Part shown: one piece after another, positions 35,765-45,633 of the stretch | Position numbering within the stretch: the first letter of the stretch is position 1 | How the letters are laid out: the number at the start of each line of letters is the position of its first letter | Source: Bacteroidota bacterium | GTDB lineage: Bacteria; Bacteroidota; Bacteroidia; Chitinophagales; Chitinophagaceae | Direction: 5' to 3' | Assembly (NCBI GenBank): GCA_023387985.1 | Contig: JAEWHC010000002.1 | Span: 1-64,000 of the forward strand | DNA length: 64,000 nucleotides | Made by a program: the position numbers and the translations under genes | The notes under the pieces: model-generated | Seen by the model: only the letters and a program-made list of their open reading frames with translations | Databases searched by the model: none | What the model was told of the DNA's origin: nothing

Positions 35765-37392
35765 TGATGGAAAGATTTTTAATGCTAATCGCATTCTTTA
35801 CCCTGATGGGCTGCACACCCGGAAAAAAAATTACGGTAACCCAACTTCAAAAAGTCGAGGGTGTTACTGCTGTTTCAAAAAACATGGTAGCACCGGTATT
35901 TATCCGTGAAAATTTCAACCCGCTTTTTAATGTGCGTGTTGCCATCACGGGAACAGAAGCGGTGGAACTTTCTGACCTTAGGATCCAGTTAAATGCACAT
36001 GCTTCAGAAAACCTGGATTCGCTGCGATTATACCTTACCGGCAATACCGGTGAAACCAATTTTCAGCGAATGACTTACCTGGGCATGGCGAAGTTTGACG
36101 GGAAGGAGACAGGCAGCGCAGCAGCACCTTCCGCAAGGCTTTCGCCCAGTGCAGCTTTTCCTTTTAATACCACCTTGTACCCCGGCGTTTATAATTTTTG
36201 GGTAACAGCTTCCGTTAAAGCAGGGAGCAATATTGACCAGATGGTGAAAGTAACACCGTTGAGCCTCCAGGTGAATGAAAGACCTTTTGCCATCCTTGAA
36301 ATCAATCCAAATAACGGTCACAGAATTGGGATTGCGATCCGGCAGCGTTGGGACGAAAACATTCACACCTACCGGATTCCCGGAATTACCGAAACAAATA
36401 ACGGTACACTGCTTGCTGTTTACGACAACCGTTATACAACATCCGGGGATCTGCCGGCCAATATTGATGTGGGCATGAGCCGCAGCACAGATGGCGGGCA
36501 AACATGGGAACCCATGAAAGTGATCATGGATATGGGTGCCCCTCATGAAAATAATGGCATTGGCGATCCCGCAATTTTGTTTGATAAAAACACCAATACC
36601 GTATGGGTAGCTGCTCTTTGGAGCAAGGGAAACAATTCCATCCGGGATTCAAGGCCAGGATTGTCCCCTGATTCCAGCGGCCAGTTCGTATTGGTTAAAT
36701 CAACGGATGATGGCAAAACTTGGTCAGAACCGATAAACATAACCGAACAGGTAAAAAATCCTATATGGCATCTTTATTTCAACGGACCAGGAAATGGCAT
36801 TGTAATGGAAGATGGCACACTGGTTTTTCCTTCTCAGTACTGGGATGAAAACAAAATGCCGCACAGCACCGTCATTTACAGCAAAGACCAGGGCAAAACA
36901 TGGCATTCGGGCATTGGTGCAAAATCCAACACCACAGAAGCCCAGGTAGTGGAAACAACTCCCGGTACGCTCATGCTCAATATGCGCGACAATAGGGGAA
37001 GGTACCGGTCTGTAGCTACAACTACAGATTTAGGTAAAACATGGACGGAACACCCAACGTCTTACTCTGCGCTTATAGACCCGGTGTGCATGGCAAGCAT
37101 CATTAAAATGAAAACCAACAGTGTTGACAATGTATTGTTCTTCAGCAATGTAGCTGACATGCATGCCCGCAAAAACATGACCATTAAATACAGCAACAAC
37201 CTGGGTGAAGCATGGAACCGGGGTATGCTGATCGATGAACGCAACCAATATGGATATTCTGTGCTTACGCCTGTTGGAGAAGATAAAGTAGGCCTGCTTT
37301 GGGAAGGGCTCGGCAATTTGTATTTTATACGCGTGCCGGTTTCGGAGATCAGAAATTCAAATTCTTTTTTGGACAGAGTTAATGCTGACTGA
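35764..37392 (+). CDS. nanH: GH33 sialidase (lipoprotein)
   Basis: A 542-residue exo-sialidase that frees terminal sialic acid. It has a lipoprotein signal (FFTLMGCTPGKK) and an N-terminal beta-sandwich (about 30-180). The six-bladed propeller begins with the Arg motif TYRIPGITETNNGTLLAVYDNR (about 203-224). Asp boxes are clear: STDGGQTW, STDDGKTW, SKDQGKTW, TTDLGKTW and the degenerate SNNLGEAW. The length matches Bacteroides NanH (about 540). It starts within the nanT stop and ends 2 bases before the epimerase gene. Confidence 0.95.
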   Translation: MMERFLMLIAFFTLMGCTPGKKITVTQLQKVEGVTAVSKNMVAPVFIRENFNPLFNVRVAITGTEAVELSDLRIQLNAHASENLDSLRLYLTGNTGETNFQRMTYLGMAKFDGKETGSAAAPSARLSPSAAFPFNTTLYPGVYNFWVTASVKAGSNIDQMVKVTPLSLQVNERPFAILEINPNNGHRIGIAIRQRWDENIHTYRIPGITETNNGTLLAVYDNRYTTSGDLPANIDVGMSRSTDGGQTWEPMKVIMDMGAPHENNGIGDPAILFDKNTNTVWVAALWSKGNNSIRDSRPGLSPDSSGQFVLVKSTDDGKTWSEPINITEQVKNPIWHLYFNGPGNGIVMEDGTLVFPSQYWDENKMPHSTVIYSKDQGKTWHSGIGAKSNTTEAQVVETTPGTLMLNMRDNRGRYRSVATTTDLGKTWTEHPTSYSALIDPVCMASIIKMKTNSVDNVLFFSNVADMHARKNMTIKYSNNLGEAWNRGMLIDERNQYGYSVLTPVGEDKVGLLWEGLGNLYFIRVPVSEIRNSNSFLDRVNAD

Positions 37393-37394
37393 CC

Positions 37395-38594
37395 ATGGGC
37401 TACGATCAAAACGAATTACTTGAGCTTAAGCGTTTTTATTATAAGCAATTGGTAGGGGATACCGTGCCTTTTTGGTTTCCGCGTTCCTATGATAAAGAAC
37501 ATGGAGGCTACCTGCTGATGCGTGATGCCGACGGCACCCTGATTGATGATGATAAAGCTGTCTGGATCCAGGGAAGGGCTAGCTGGTTACTGGCAAGCCT
37601 GTACAATCATATTGAGCCCAAACAGGAATGGTTGGAAGGCAGCCGCATGGGCCTGCATTTCCTTCGGGATAAGTGCTTTGACTGGGATGGACAGATGTAC
37701 TTTCATGTAACCCGCGATGGCAGGCCGATCCGAAAAAGACGTTATTATTTTTCGGAAACCTTTGCGGTGATCGCCGCCGCGGCTTATTCTAAAGCAAGTG
37801 GTGATGAAGAAGCTGGTGAGTTCGCAAGGAACTTGTTCGAGAAATGTGTGAAATACGCTTCAGGAGAGATCAGGTTGCAACCAAAATTCACGGGTACTCG
37901 TCCCGCAAAGGGCATAGGCGTGCCGATGATCATGATCAATACCGCAAGACAACTGGTTGAAAATGTAGGATCAGCTGTGGCGGAGGAATGGATAGAAAAG
38001 TGGATGGAGGAAATTGAAAGGGATTTTGTGAAACACGATATCCGCTGCGTGATGGAGCAGGTTGCTCCTGACGGTTCGATCATCGATCATATTGACGGCC
38101 GCACGCTCAATCCCGGGCATGCCATAGAAGGGGCGTGGTTTATTTTGTATGAAGCTATGCTCAGGAATAATGATCCCCATTTGGTAGCATTGGGATGCAG
38201 TATGCTTGACTATATGTGGGAGCGTGGATGGGATCAGGAATATGGCGGCATGCTCTATTTCCGCGATGTATACGGCAAACCGGTGCAGGAATACTGGCAG
38301 GATATGAAATTCTGGTGGCCACAAAACGAAACCATTATCGCGACACTACTGGCCTACCTGCTGACCGGCAAGGATAAATATGCTGAAATGCACAAAGCCA
38401 TTCATCAATATGCGTATGAAAACTTCCATGATGACGTACATGGCGAGTGGTTTGGATATCTGCACCGCGATGGCCGTATCGCACAGACTGCAAAAGGGAA
38501 TCTTTTCAAAGGCCCTTTCCATTTACCAAGGCAGGAGCTCACATGCTACCTGTTGCTTGAGCGTTTCTTTCCCAATAAAAAATTGACCGGGTAG
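37395..38594 (+). CDS. nanE: N-acylglucosamine 2-epimerase (AGE/RnBP type)
   Basis: A 399-residue (alpha/alpha)6-barrel epimerase that interconverts ManNAc and GlcNAc without phosphorylation, the route known from Bacteroides sialic acid loci. Conserved parts are WIQGRASWLLASLYN (about 56), YFHVTRDGRPIRKRRYYFSETFA (about 100), LNPGHAIEGAWFI (about 237) with the active-site His, WWPQNETIIATLLAY (about 310) and the second His segment WFGYLHRDGR (about 353). It ends the rightward sialic acid operon; the GlcNAc kinase must be elsewhere. Confidence 0.92.
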   Translation: MGYDQNELLELKRFYYKQLVGDTVPFWFPRSYDKEHGGYLLMRDADGTLIDDDKAVWIQGRASWLLASLYNHIEPKQEWLEGSRMGLHFLRDKCFDWDGQMYFHVTRDGRPIRKRRYYFSETFAVIAAAAYSKASGDEEAGEFARNLFEKCVKYASGEIRLQPKFTGTRPAKGIGVPMIMINTARQLVENVGSAVAEEWIEKWMEEIERDFVKHDIRCVMEQVAPDGSIIDHIDGRTLNPGHAIEGAWFILYEAMLRNNDPHLVALGCSMLDYMWERGWDQEYGGMLYFRDVYGKPVQEYWQDMKFWWPQNETIIATLLAYLLTGKDKYAEMHKAIHQYAYENFHDDVHGEWFGYLHRDGRIAQTAKGNLFKGPFHLPRQELTCYLLLERFFPNKKLTG

Positions 38595-38750
38595 GAGTAA
38601 ATTATTCTCTGGGTTTATTGAACTTTCACCTGAACGGGTAACTTTTATAAATATAATAATATTTATGAAGCTGATTTTCTGTGATATATAAGAAAGTTAA
38701 AAAAATATTTCTGTTAATATTTTTTTAATCCCATTCATCTTCTATTTTTA

Positions 38751-38764
38751 CTTAATCGAATAAG
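38751..38764. promoter_or_regulatory. LacI-type operator A
   Basis: CTTAATCGAATAAG is a near-palindrome around a central CG (5 of 6 arm pairs), the shape of LacI/GalR sites. Exactly the same 14 bases plus the next C recur at 48898-48912, in front of the second GH172 gene and just after the LacI gene. Confidence 0.6.
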
Positions 38765-38815
38765 CAGAAAGGGATTTTCAAAAAGTTAGTATTGAAATTA
38801 GTATAGCCCATAGTG

Positions 38816-38829
38816 CTTAAACGATTAAA
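38816..38829. promoter_or_regulatory. LacI-type operator B (weaker)
   Basis: CTTAAACGATTAAA also has a central CG and TTAA/TTAA arms, with 4 of 6 arm pairs. Its centre is 65 bases from that of site A, about six helical turns, so both could be bound on one face. It lies 24 bases before the susC ATG. Confidence 0.4.
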
Positions 38830-38852
38830 TATAACCATTTAAATCTCAGCTT

Positions 38853-41800
38853 ATGCCAATTGAGAAATTTCAATCCGGAGTTAAGATTTTCCGGATGCTG
38901 ATTTGCAACCTGCTAATCCTTTTTGGATTTTTGCATTCCTCTGCACAAGGTCCGCTCACCGTCAATGGCCGCGTAACAGACCAGAAGGGGGTGCTTCTTT
39001 TTGGAGTTACGGTTTCGGAGGTGGGAACTACCAATGGCACCGCTTCCAATGAGAACGGACTTTATACCCTGACCGTAGCAGGCCCCGAGTCGCAACTTGA
39101 ATTCAGCATGGTGGGCTATAAAACAAAAGTGTTGCCTGCTAATCCCCGTGGAATTTTAGATGTCGCTTTGGATGAAGATGTTGCCGAGGGCGATGAAGTT
39201 GTTGTTGTGGGTTTTGGAACCCAACGAAAAGCTTCTGTAGTTGGTGCCATCTCCACCGTGCAGCCAAAGCAATTGCAAATGACGCCGAGCCGCTCGCTAA
39301 GCAATAATCTGGCTGGCCTGGTTTCCGGTGTAATCGCCGTGCAGCGCAGCGGCGATCCCTGGCACAATAATTCTGATTTCTGGATTCGTGGTATCAGCAC
39401 ATTTGGCGGTAACCAGCGCCCCATGGTGCTTGTAGATGGAGTGGAACGTTCGATCAACGACATCGATCCTGAAGAAATTGAATCGTTTTCTGTTTTGAAA
39501 GATGCCGCAGCGAGCGCCGTATATGGTGTACGGGGCGCCAATGGCATTATCATGATCAATACCAAACGTGGAAAGATTGGGCCACCACAGGTTTCCGTGC
39601 GTTTTGAAAGAGCAATTACTTCGCCCGTAAAACTGCCGGATTACATTGGTTCGGTTCCCTACATCGAACTGATGAATGAGCTTTATACCGAAACCGGCCG
39701 GCCGCCAATGTTTTCTGAAGAGATCCTTCAAAAATACCGCAGCCGTGAAGATTCAGAACTTTATCCCGATGTGGACTGGTGGGACGTGGTATCTAAAGAC
39801 AATGCCAACAATACCCGCACCAATGTGAATCTTTCAGGCGGTAATCCCTTTTTGCGTTATGCCCTCGAACTTGGGTATTTTAATGAAAATGGCATTATTG
39901 AAAGAGATCCCAGCCAGGAATGGAACTCCTCTACTATAGTTAATCGTTATAATGTGCGCTCCAATGTGGATCTGAATGTTACGCCCACTACGCTGGTGCG
40001 TGTAAATCTTGGGGGATACCTCCAAACAAGAAATGGTCCTCCGGGTGATGAAACCGATTTTGGAATTTTTTACCAGGCTTCACGCATTCCGCCTTTTTTG
40101 CATCCGCCAATGTATGCCGATGGAAACCTCCCTCGTATAAATTTCCGCGAAAATCCGTGGGCCTGGGCCACACAAAGGGGTTATGAAAATTGGAATGTCA
40201 GCTCACTCCAGTCTCTCACTGCCATTGAACAGGACTTAAAAGGTATAACCCCCGGTCTGCGGGCAAAGCTCACATTTGCTTTTGATAAATATTCCGCCAA
40301 CGGCGTAAGGCGAAGCAAAGACCCGGACTATTATGTACCCGCTTCAGGAAGAGATGCGGACGGAAACCTCATTCTGCAGATACAAAGCCACGGTCAACAA
40401 TTTCTGGGTTCGGCTCAATCTTCCCAATGGGGCAATCAGAGCATTTATTTTGAAGGGCAGATACTCTATGACCGCCTGATCGCCGACAGGCACAATATTC
40501 ATTCCATGCTGCTCTATAATCAAAAAAATTACCTGGATGGCAGCCCCTTGCCCTTCAGGAACCAGGGCATTTCCGGACGATTCTCCTATACATTCGATCG
40601 ACGTTATATTGCTGAATTTAATTTCGGTTACAACGGGTCTGAAAACTTCGCCCCAGGCAAACGTTTCGGTTTCTTTCCTGCAGTTGCCGCCGGCTGGGTA
40701 ATATCTGAAGAGCGGTTTATGGAAGGAACCCGTGACTGGCTGTCCAATCTTAAGATCAGGGGATCCTGGGGTGAAGCCGGCAACAGCGATATAGGCGGCC
40801 GCCGGTTCGCTTACCTTTCAACCATTGAGGATTTTCACAACTACCGCTGGGGTGTTGAAAACAACATTTTCCGCCTTGGGCGTGCCGAAGGGGACGTAGG
40901 TGTTCCCGATTTGACATGGGAATCCGTAACTAAAAAAGACATTGGTTTGGAGCTCGGATTGTGGAGAGGGGCAGTTACATACAATATCGACTTCTTCCAG
41001 GAAAACCGCCGCGATATTTTTATGCAGCGAAATAACGTTCCGGGTTCGGCAGGATTTATCCGTAATGTATATGCCAACTATGGCAAGGTAGAAAACAAAG
41101 GATTCGATATGTCGCTTAATGTGAACAAACACATTAATAATGACTGGCAGGTAACCGCCCTGGCCAATTACACCTATGCACGTAATGTACGCCTTGAAAT
41201 TGACGAACCCCTTGGTATTCTGGGAACCTATCGTTCTGCCACCGGAACGCCAATCGGGCAGTTGTTCGGACTGGTTGCCGAGGGCCTGTTTACAGAAAGT
41301 GATTTTGGACCCGACGGAAAATTGAAACTCGGTTTACCTGATCAGACCTTCAGCCAGGTCCTGCGGCCCGGCGATATCCGTTACCGCGATCTGAATGGTG
41401 ACGGGGTGGTGGATGCTTTGGACAGGGCGCCCATTGGTGGCACACGCATTCCTGAAAAGGTATTTGGTTTCGGAGCCACCGTTCGTTATAAATTTATTGA
41501 TGTAGGCGCATTTTTGCAGGGCGTTGCCAATCAATGGCAAATGCTTGGTGGTGAAAACTGGATGCCCGGCTCTTCACTCGGAGCAACCGGCAATATCTAC
41601 ACGAATATAAGTGACAGGTGGACACCTTCAAATCCCAGCCAGGATGTATTCTGGCCAAGGCTTACCTATGGTGTAAATGCAAACAACGAACAGGCTTCTA
41701 CATGGTGGCTGAGGGATATGAGTTTCATGCGCCTTAGGAATGCTGAGGTCGGTTTCAGCCTGCCCGAGAATTTCATCAAGAAAGCGGGAATGCGCAATTT

Positions 41801-41939
41801 CCGGATTTTCGTAAGGGGATCAAACCTGCTTACATTCTCTGATTTCAAGCTTTGGGATCCGGAACTTGAAACCACCGACGGACTAAAATATCCCATTATG
41901 AAATCTTATTCTTTTGGTTTGAACATCAACTTCCTTTAA
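38853..41939 (+). CDS. SusC/RagA TonB-dependent transporter (D-arabinan locus)
   Basis: A 1028-residue outer-membrane importer. The signal peptide ends LHSSAQ. A carboxypeptidase-D-like domain (about 33-105) is followed by the Ton box/SusC signature GDEVVVVGFGTQRKASVVGAI (about 113-133), the plug (SRSLSNNLAGLVSGVIAV ... FWIRGISTFGGNQRPMVLVDGV) and a barrel ending SYSFGLNINFL. It is distinct in sequence from the sialic acid SusC and about 95 residues shorter. It heads the second operon behind two LacI-type sites and would import oligosaccharides released from the target glycan. Confidence 0.95.
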   Translation: MPIEKFQSGVKIFRMLICNLLILFGFLHSSAQGPLTVNGRVTDQKGVLLFGVTVSEVGTTNGTASNENGLYTLTVAGPESQLEFSMVGYKTKVLPANPRGILDVALDEDVAEGDEVVVVGFGTQRKASVVGAISTVQPKQLQMTPSRSLSNNLAGLVSGVIAVQRSGDPWHNNSDFWIRGISTFGGNQRPMVLVDGVERSINDIDPEEIESFSVLKDAAASAVYGVRGANGIIMINTKRGKIGPPQVSVRFERAITSPVKLPDYIGSVPYIELMNELYTETGRPPMFSEEILQKYRSREDSELYPDVDWWDVVSKDNANNTRTNVNLSGGNPFLRYALELGYFNENGIIERDPSQEWNSSTIVNRYNVRSNVDLNVTPTTLVRVNLGGYLQTRNGPPGDETDFGIFYQASRIPPFLHPPMYADGNLPRINFRENPWAWATQRGYENWNVSSLQSLTAIEQDLKGITPGLRAKLTFAFDKYSANGVRRSKDPDYYVPASGRDADGNLILQIQSHGQQFLGSAQSSQWGNQSIYFEGQILYDRLIADRHNIHSMLLYNQKNYLDGSPLPFRNQGISGRFSYTFDRRYIAEFNFGYNGSENFAPGKRFGFFPAVAAGWVISEERFMEGTRDWLSNLKIRGSWGEAGNSDIGGRRFAYLSTIEDFHNYRWGVENNIFRLGRAEGDVGVPDLTWESVTKKDIGLELGLWRGAVTYNIDFFQENRRDIFMQRNNVPGSAGFIRNVYANYGKVENKGFDMSLNVNKHINNDWQVTALANYTYARNVRLEIDEPLGILGTYRSATGTPIGQLFGLVAEGLFTESDFGPDGKLKLGLPDQTFSQVLRPGDIRYRDLNGDGVVDALDRAPIGGTRIPEKVFGFGATVRYKFIDVGAFLQGVANQWQMLGGENWMPGSSLGATGNIYTNISDRWTPSNPSQDVFWPRLTYGVNANNEQASTWWLRDMSFMRLRNAEVGFSLPENFIKKAGMRNFRIFVRGSNLLTFSDFKLWDPELETTDGLKYPIMKSYSFGLNINFL

Positions 41940-41978
41940 ACCGTGAAGGATAATTTCAAATGCATTAAAAACAAGTAT

Positions 41979-43826
41979 ATGAAGAAATACAATATCATAC
42001 TGTTTACTACAATCCTGATGGCATTTGCCACAGGAGGTTGTACAAAATTCCTTGATCGCATGCCGGATGACCAACTCACCATGGATATGATCTTTAGCGA
42101 CAAGATTCGGGCTGAAGACTGGATGGCCGGCGTGTATTCGGGAGTTCCCAGCCCGATGTGGGGCTACTTTAAAGACCAGGGATTCAACATTATGGGCGAT
42201 GATATGACCATACCGGCTGAATGGACGCCATTTGGCTGGCGTAATGTGTACGCCTATACTGTAGGCGACTGGAACCCGTCTTCTGCCTGGAATCCATACT
42301 ATTGGGTGGAGCTGCCCAAGCGCATCCGTTCTGCCAATATTTTCCTGGAAAGGATGCAACCCATTGCCGGTGTTACCCAAAGCGATGTAGACAACATGAA
42401 AGCACAAATGCGTTTTCTTAGGGCTTATTATTACGCATTGATGATTGAATTGTACGGGCCGGTCCCTTTTGATCCGGAAACCGTTGTTGCAGTAAATGCA
42501 TCAACGGACGAATTGATGCTTACCCAGGCACCCTATGACAGCATTGTGAACTGGATTGATGTGGAATTGAAAGATGTGGCTACACGTTTGCCGGCGCAAT
42601 ACCAGGATAACAATGACTGGGGTAAAGCGACCTCCATTGCTGCGCTTGCCATTCGTGCACGCACATTACTGTTTGCCGCCAGCCCTTTATTCAATGGTAA
42701 TCCCGACCTGGCGAACTGGAAAAACAACAACGGAACAAATCTTTTCGGTGGCGCAGACCCAACCAAATGGGCAAAAGCGGCAGCTGCTTTCCGTGAACTG
42801 ATTGCCGCTTGTGACGCTGCCAATTACAAGCTTTACTATGAATACAATCCCGATGGATCCATCGATCCTTTCATGTCTTATTACAATATGTCGCTCAGGA
42901 GATTTTCTGACGGCAACCGGGAAATCATATGGGGTCGTCCGGACAATCCGGATCTTGGTGGCTGGAATTCACATCACCTGCCAATTGGCATTGGTGGTAA
43001 TGGCGGTATGACGGTTTCCCAGGAACTGGTTGATGCATTTTATATGAAAAATGGCTATCCAATAAATCACCCGCAATCCGGCTATGTGGAAAAAGGATTT
43101 TCAACTGAGGCTGAAAAAAGGAACACCCAATGGCGTGGCGGCGGCCCGGATGTGGGAATGGTTACGCTGGCCAATACGTACAATATGTACACCAACCGTG
43201 AACCCCGGTTTTACGTCTCGGTAATTTTCGACAATTCATGGCTTCGCCCTGAAAGCCGTCCAGCTGAATTTGTACAGGGTGGCCGCGATACGAGGCTTTC
43301 TTTTGATGCGCCGCAGAATGGTTACAATGTGCGTAAAAGAATCAGTGTTGATGCCTTTCCCAGAGAGGGACGCTATCCTTACCAGCCCGGCATTTTATTC
43401 CGCGTTGCAGAAGCCTATCTCAGTTATGCCGAAGCATTGAATGAAAGCGATCCCGGTAACCCCGATATCCTGAAATATTTGAACCTTATCCGGGAGCGTG
43501 CTGGAATCCCCGGCATTCCCGCGGGCCTTGACCAGGAAACCATGCGATTGCTCATTCAAAACGAAAGACGCATTGAATTCAATTGTGAAGGCATCCGGTT
43601 CAATGACATCAGGCGCTGGAAAAAAGGCGAAGAGTTCCTGAACCGCTCGTTGTGGGGAATGAATTTTACCGGCAATGCAAGGACTGATGATGAAAGCAAT
43701 CCCCGTGCATTTTTCAAAAGGACCTTCTATAAAAATAAGATCTTCACGAAAAAAATGTATCTGTGGCCGGTACCTCAGGCTCAAATTGACATCAACCCCA
43801 ATCTGGTGCAGGCACCGGGCTATTAA
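41979..43826 (+). CDS. SusD/RagB lipoprotein (D-arabinan locus)
   Basis: A 615-residue glycan-binding lipoprotein, larger than the other SusD. I chose ATG at 41979 (MKKYNIILFTTILMAFATGG-Cys) because it gives a clean lipoprotein signal with CTKFLDR after cleavage. The reading from GTG at 41943 adds 12 charged residues. SusD helices include QMRFLRAYYYALMIELYGPVPF (about 140-161). The C-terminal part has FRVAEAYLSYAEALNE and INERRIEFNCEGIRFNDIRRWK-like signals. It follows susC after 39 bases. Confidence 0.93.
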   Translation: MKKYNIILFTTILMAFATGGCTKFLDRMPDDQLTMDMIFSDKIRAEDWMAGVYSGVPSPMWGYFKDQGFNIMGDDMTIPAEWTPFGWRNVYAYTVGDWNPSSAWNPYYWVELPKRIRSANIFLERMQPIAGVTQSDVDNMKAQMRFLRAYYYALMIELYGPVPFDPETVVAVNASTDELMLTQAPYDSIVNWIDVELKDVATRLPAQYQDNNDWGKATSIAALAIRARTLLFAASPLFNGNPDLANWKNNNGTNLFGGADPTKWAKAAAAFRELIAACDAANYKLYYEYNPDGSIDPFMSYYNMSLRRFSDGNREIIWGRPDNPDLGGWNSHHLPIGIGGNGGMTVSQELVDAFYMKNGYPINHPQSGYVEKGFSTEAEKRNTQWRGGGPDVGMVTLANTYNMYTNREPRFYVSVIFDNSWLRPESRPAEFVQGGRDTRLSFDAPQNGYNVRKRISVDAFPREGRYPYQPGILFRVAEAYLSYAEALNESDPGNPDILKYLNLIRERAGIPGIPAGLDQETMRLLIQNERRIEFNCEGIRFNDIRRWKKGEEFLNRSLWGMNFTGNARTDDESNPRAFFKRTFYKNKIFTKKMYLWPVPQAQIDINPNLVQAPGY

Positions 43827-43849
43827 TCCCTTTACATCAATTTTTAGTT

Positions 43850-45625
43850 ATGCGAAAAATAGCAAAAACTTTTTTGAATATAAATGCACAAAGGTTCACC
43901 TGGCTTTTGATGCTGATCACTTTATCCGTTTTTGTGGGCGCTGCCTCCTGTACAAAAACAACAATACCGGAAGCGCCTTCAATGGAAGGCCATACCGTGG
44001 TTCTCGATAAGTCAAACGTGGAAATGGTCATTGGTGATCAAACGGTCATTGAGCTGGGACTGGATAACGGCAACAAATTTGTGAAGCCATTCCAATTTTC
44101 AAGCTCAGATCCCGAAGTAGCGGCCGTAGAACGGGCATCAGGCTACTCGGTTCGTGTTTTGGCGAAAAAAATAGGTAACGCTGTTGTTACTTTTACATCG
44201 GAAGACAACACCATAGAACTCAAAGCCAATATTACCGTTAAAGATCTTCCCTGGGACGGCGTAACGCGTATTCTCGCCATCGGCAACAGCTTTTCAGAGG
44301 ATGCCATAGAAACATTCCTTCATCCGATAGCTACGGCTGCGGGTGAAAGGTTGATCGTAGCCAATCTGTACATTGGAGGTTCATCACTTGAAGACCATTT
44401 GCAAAACGCCAATGAAAACAAAAAGGTTTATTCCTACCGCAAAATTTCTTTAGGCGGCAACAAAACCACGACGGATAACATAAGCATTGAAGACGCGCTA
44501 AAAGACGAACGATGGGATTTTATAAGTTTTCAGCAGGTAAGCCAAAATTCCGGATTGTATCCTACCTATGAGGCGTCACTTCCGGGGCTGGTTAATTATG
44601 TGAAGAGTAAAGTGGCCTATTCACGAACAAAATATATTCTCCATCAGCCCTGGGCATATGCGCAAAGTTCAAACCATTTTGGTTTCGCGAATTATGAGAA
44701 CGACCAGATCAAGATGTATAATGCCATTGCCGATGCAACTCAGAAAGCCGCAACCCTCATGAATGCTGATCTGGTAGTGCCTGCCGGTACCGCCATTCAG
44801 AATGCAAGGACCAGTTTCTGGGGCGATAACTTTACTCGTGACGGCTATCATCTTAACCTGGCAATCGGCCGATACACGGCTGCAGCAGCGTGGTATGAAG
44901 CCATCTTTGGCAAATCTGTTATTGGCAACACCTTTAATCCTCAGCTCTTCGGATTGTCTGCCCTCGAAATGGAACTAGCGCAACATGCGGCACACGAGGC
45001 GGTACAAAAACCTTACCAGGTGACCAACCTCACCGACTTTCAAACGGTGGATCTTGTGGACCTTACTAAACCGGTTCTTGTTGATGTGGCCCAACGCGAT
45101 GACGCGACAGGATGGAACGGCCTGACAAGCCCCGAAGCAGGTTTCACTATTCCTTATCTCCGCAATATTGACGGTCAGTTGACAAAAGCAAGGCTAACCA
45201 CAATTGAACGATTCAATAATATCAACAGCAACGGCACTCTAGGTGCAAATCCATGGCAAATGCCGCCGTCCGTTGCGCAACATTCATTTTTCGGAAATAC
45301 AAAAACGGAATTTGGAGGCTTGTTGATCAAGCAAAGCGTCATCAGGATTTCAAACCTCGATAAGGGTAAGAAATATGATCTCTGTTTTTTTGGCTCCCGC
45401 TGTTGTGTGGGTGATTTTCGGGAAACAAAATTTACCTCACGTGGCGCAAATGAAGCAACGGCTTACCTCAACGCAGACAATAATATTTCCAATACCGCCT
45501 GCACACCGGGTATTCAACCTGATGCAGATGGGAATATTTTCATAACCGTAACCGCAGGGGAAAGAAATGGAAATGGCACAGGGTTTTATTATCTGACCGC
45601 TTTTGCCATGGCAGTGGCGCAATAG
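43850..45625 (+). CDS. DUF4886 SGNH-like lipoprotein
   Basis: A 591-residue lipoprotein (FVGAASCTKTTIPE). Parts in order: an Ig-like/Big_2-type domain (about 45-135, VVLDKSNVEMVIGDQTVIEL), then DUF4886 (about 138-375) opening with ILAIGNSFSEDAIE, an SGNH-type nucleophile block, and closing with FTRDGYHLNLAIGRYTAA, which holds the Asp and His expected of an SGNH hydrolase. A C-terminal beta domain (about 385-590) follows and may bind carbohydrate. The gene lies 23 bases after susD, so it belongs to the same system. A role as a deacylase of substituted glycan is inferred; the family has no firm activity that I know of. Confidence 0.75.
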   Translation: MRKIAKTFLNINAQRFTWLLMLITLSVFVGAASCTKTTIPEAPSMEGHTVVLDKSNVEMVIGDQTVIELGLDNGNKFVKPFQFSSSDPEVAAVERASGYSVRVLAKKIGNAVVTFTSEDNTIELKANITVKDLPWDGVTRILAIGNSFSEDAIETFLHPIATAAGERLIVANLYIGGSSLEDHLQNANENKKVYSYRKISLGGNKTTTDNISIEDALKDERWDFISFQQVSQNSGLYPTYEASLPGLVNYVKSKVAYSRTKYILHQPWAYAQSSNHFGFANYENDQIKMYNAIADATQKAATLMNADLVVPAGTAIQNARTSFWGDNFTRDGYHLNLAIGRYTAAAAWYEAIFGKSVIGNTFNPQLFGLSALEMELAQHAAHEAVQKPYQVTNLTDFQTVDLVDLTKPVLVDVAQRDDATGWNGLTSPEAGFTIPYLRNIDGQLTKARLTTIERFNNINSNGTLGANPWQMPPSVAQHSFFGNTKTEFGGLLIKQSVIRISNLDKGKKYDLCFFGSRCCVGDFRETKFTSRGANEATAYLNADNNISNTACTPGIQPDADGNIFITVTAGERNGNGTGFYYLTAFAMAVAQ

Positions 45626-45633
45626 CAGCCCAT

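Larger units (their letters stand above)
38595..38852. other. Intergenic promoter region of the second PUL
   Basis: 258 bases without a gene. It is AT-rich between 38640 and 38750 and holds two central-CG near-palindromes (38751-38764 and 38816-38829) that look like LacI-family sites. TAGTATTG at 38787-38794 matches the -7 consensus at seven of eight positions. I see no clear terminator after the epimerase gene. Confidence 0.5.
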
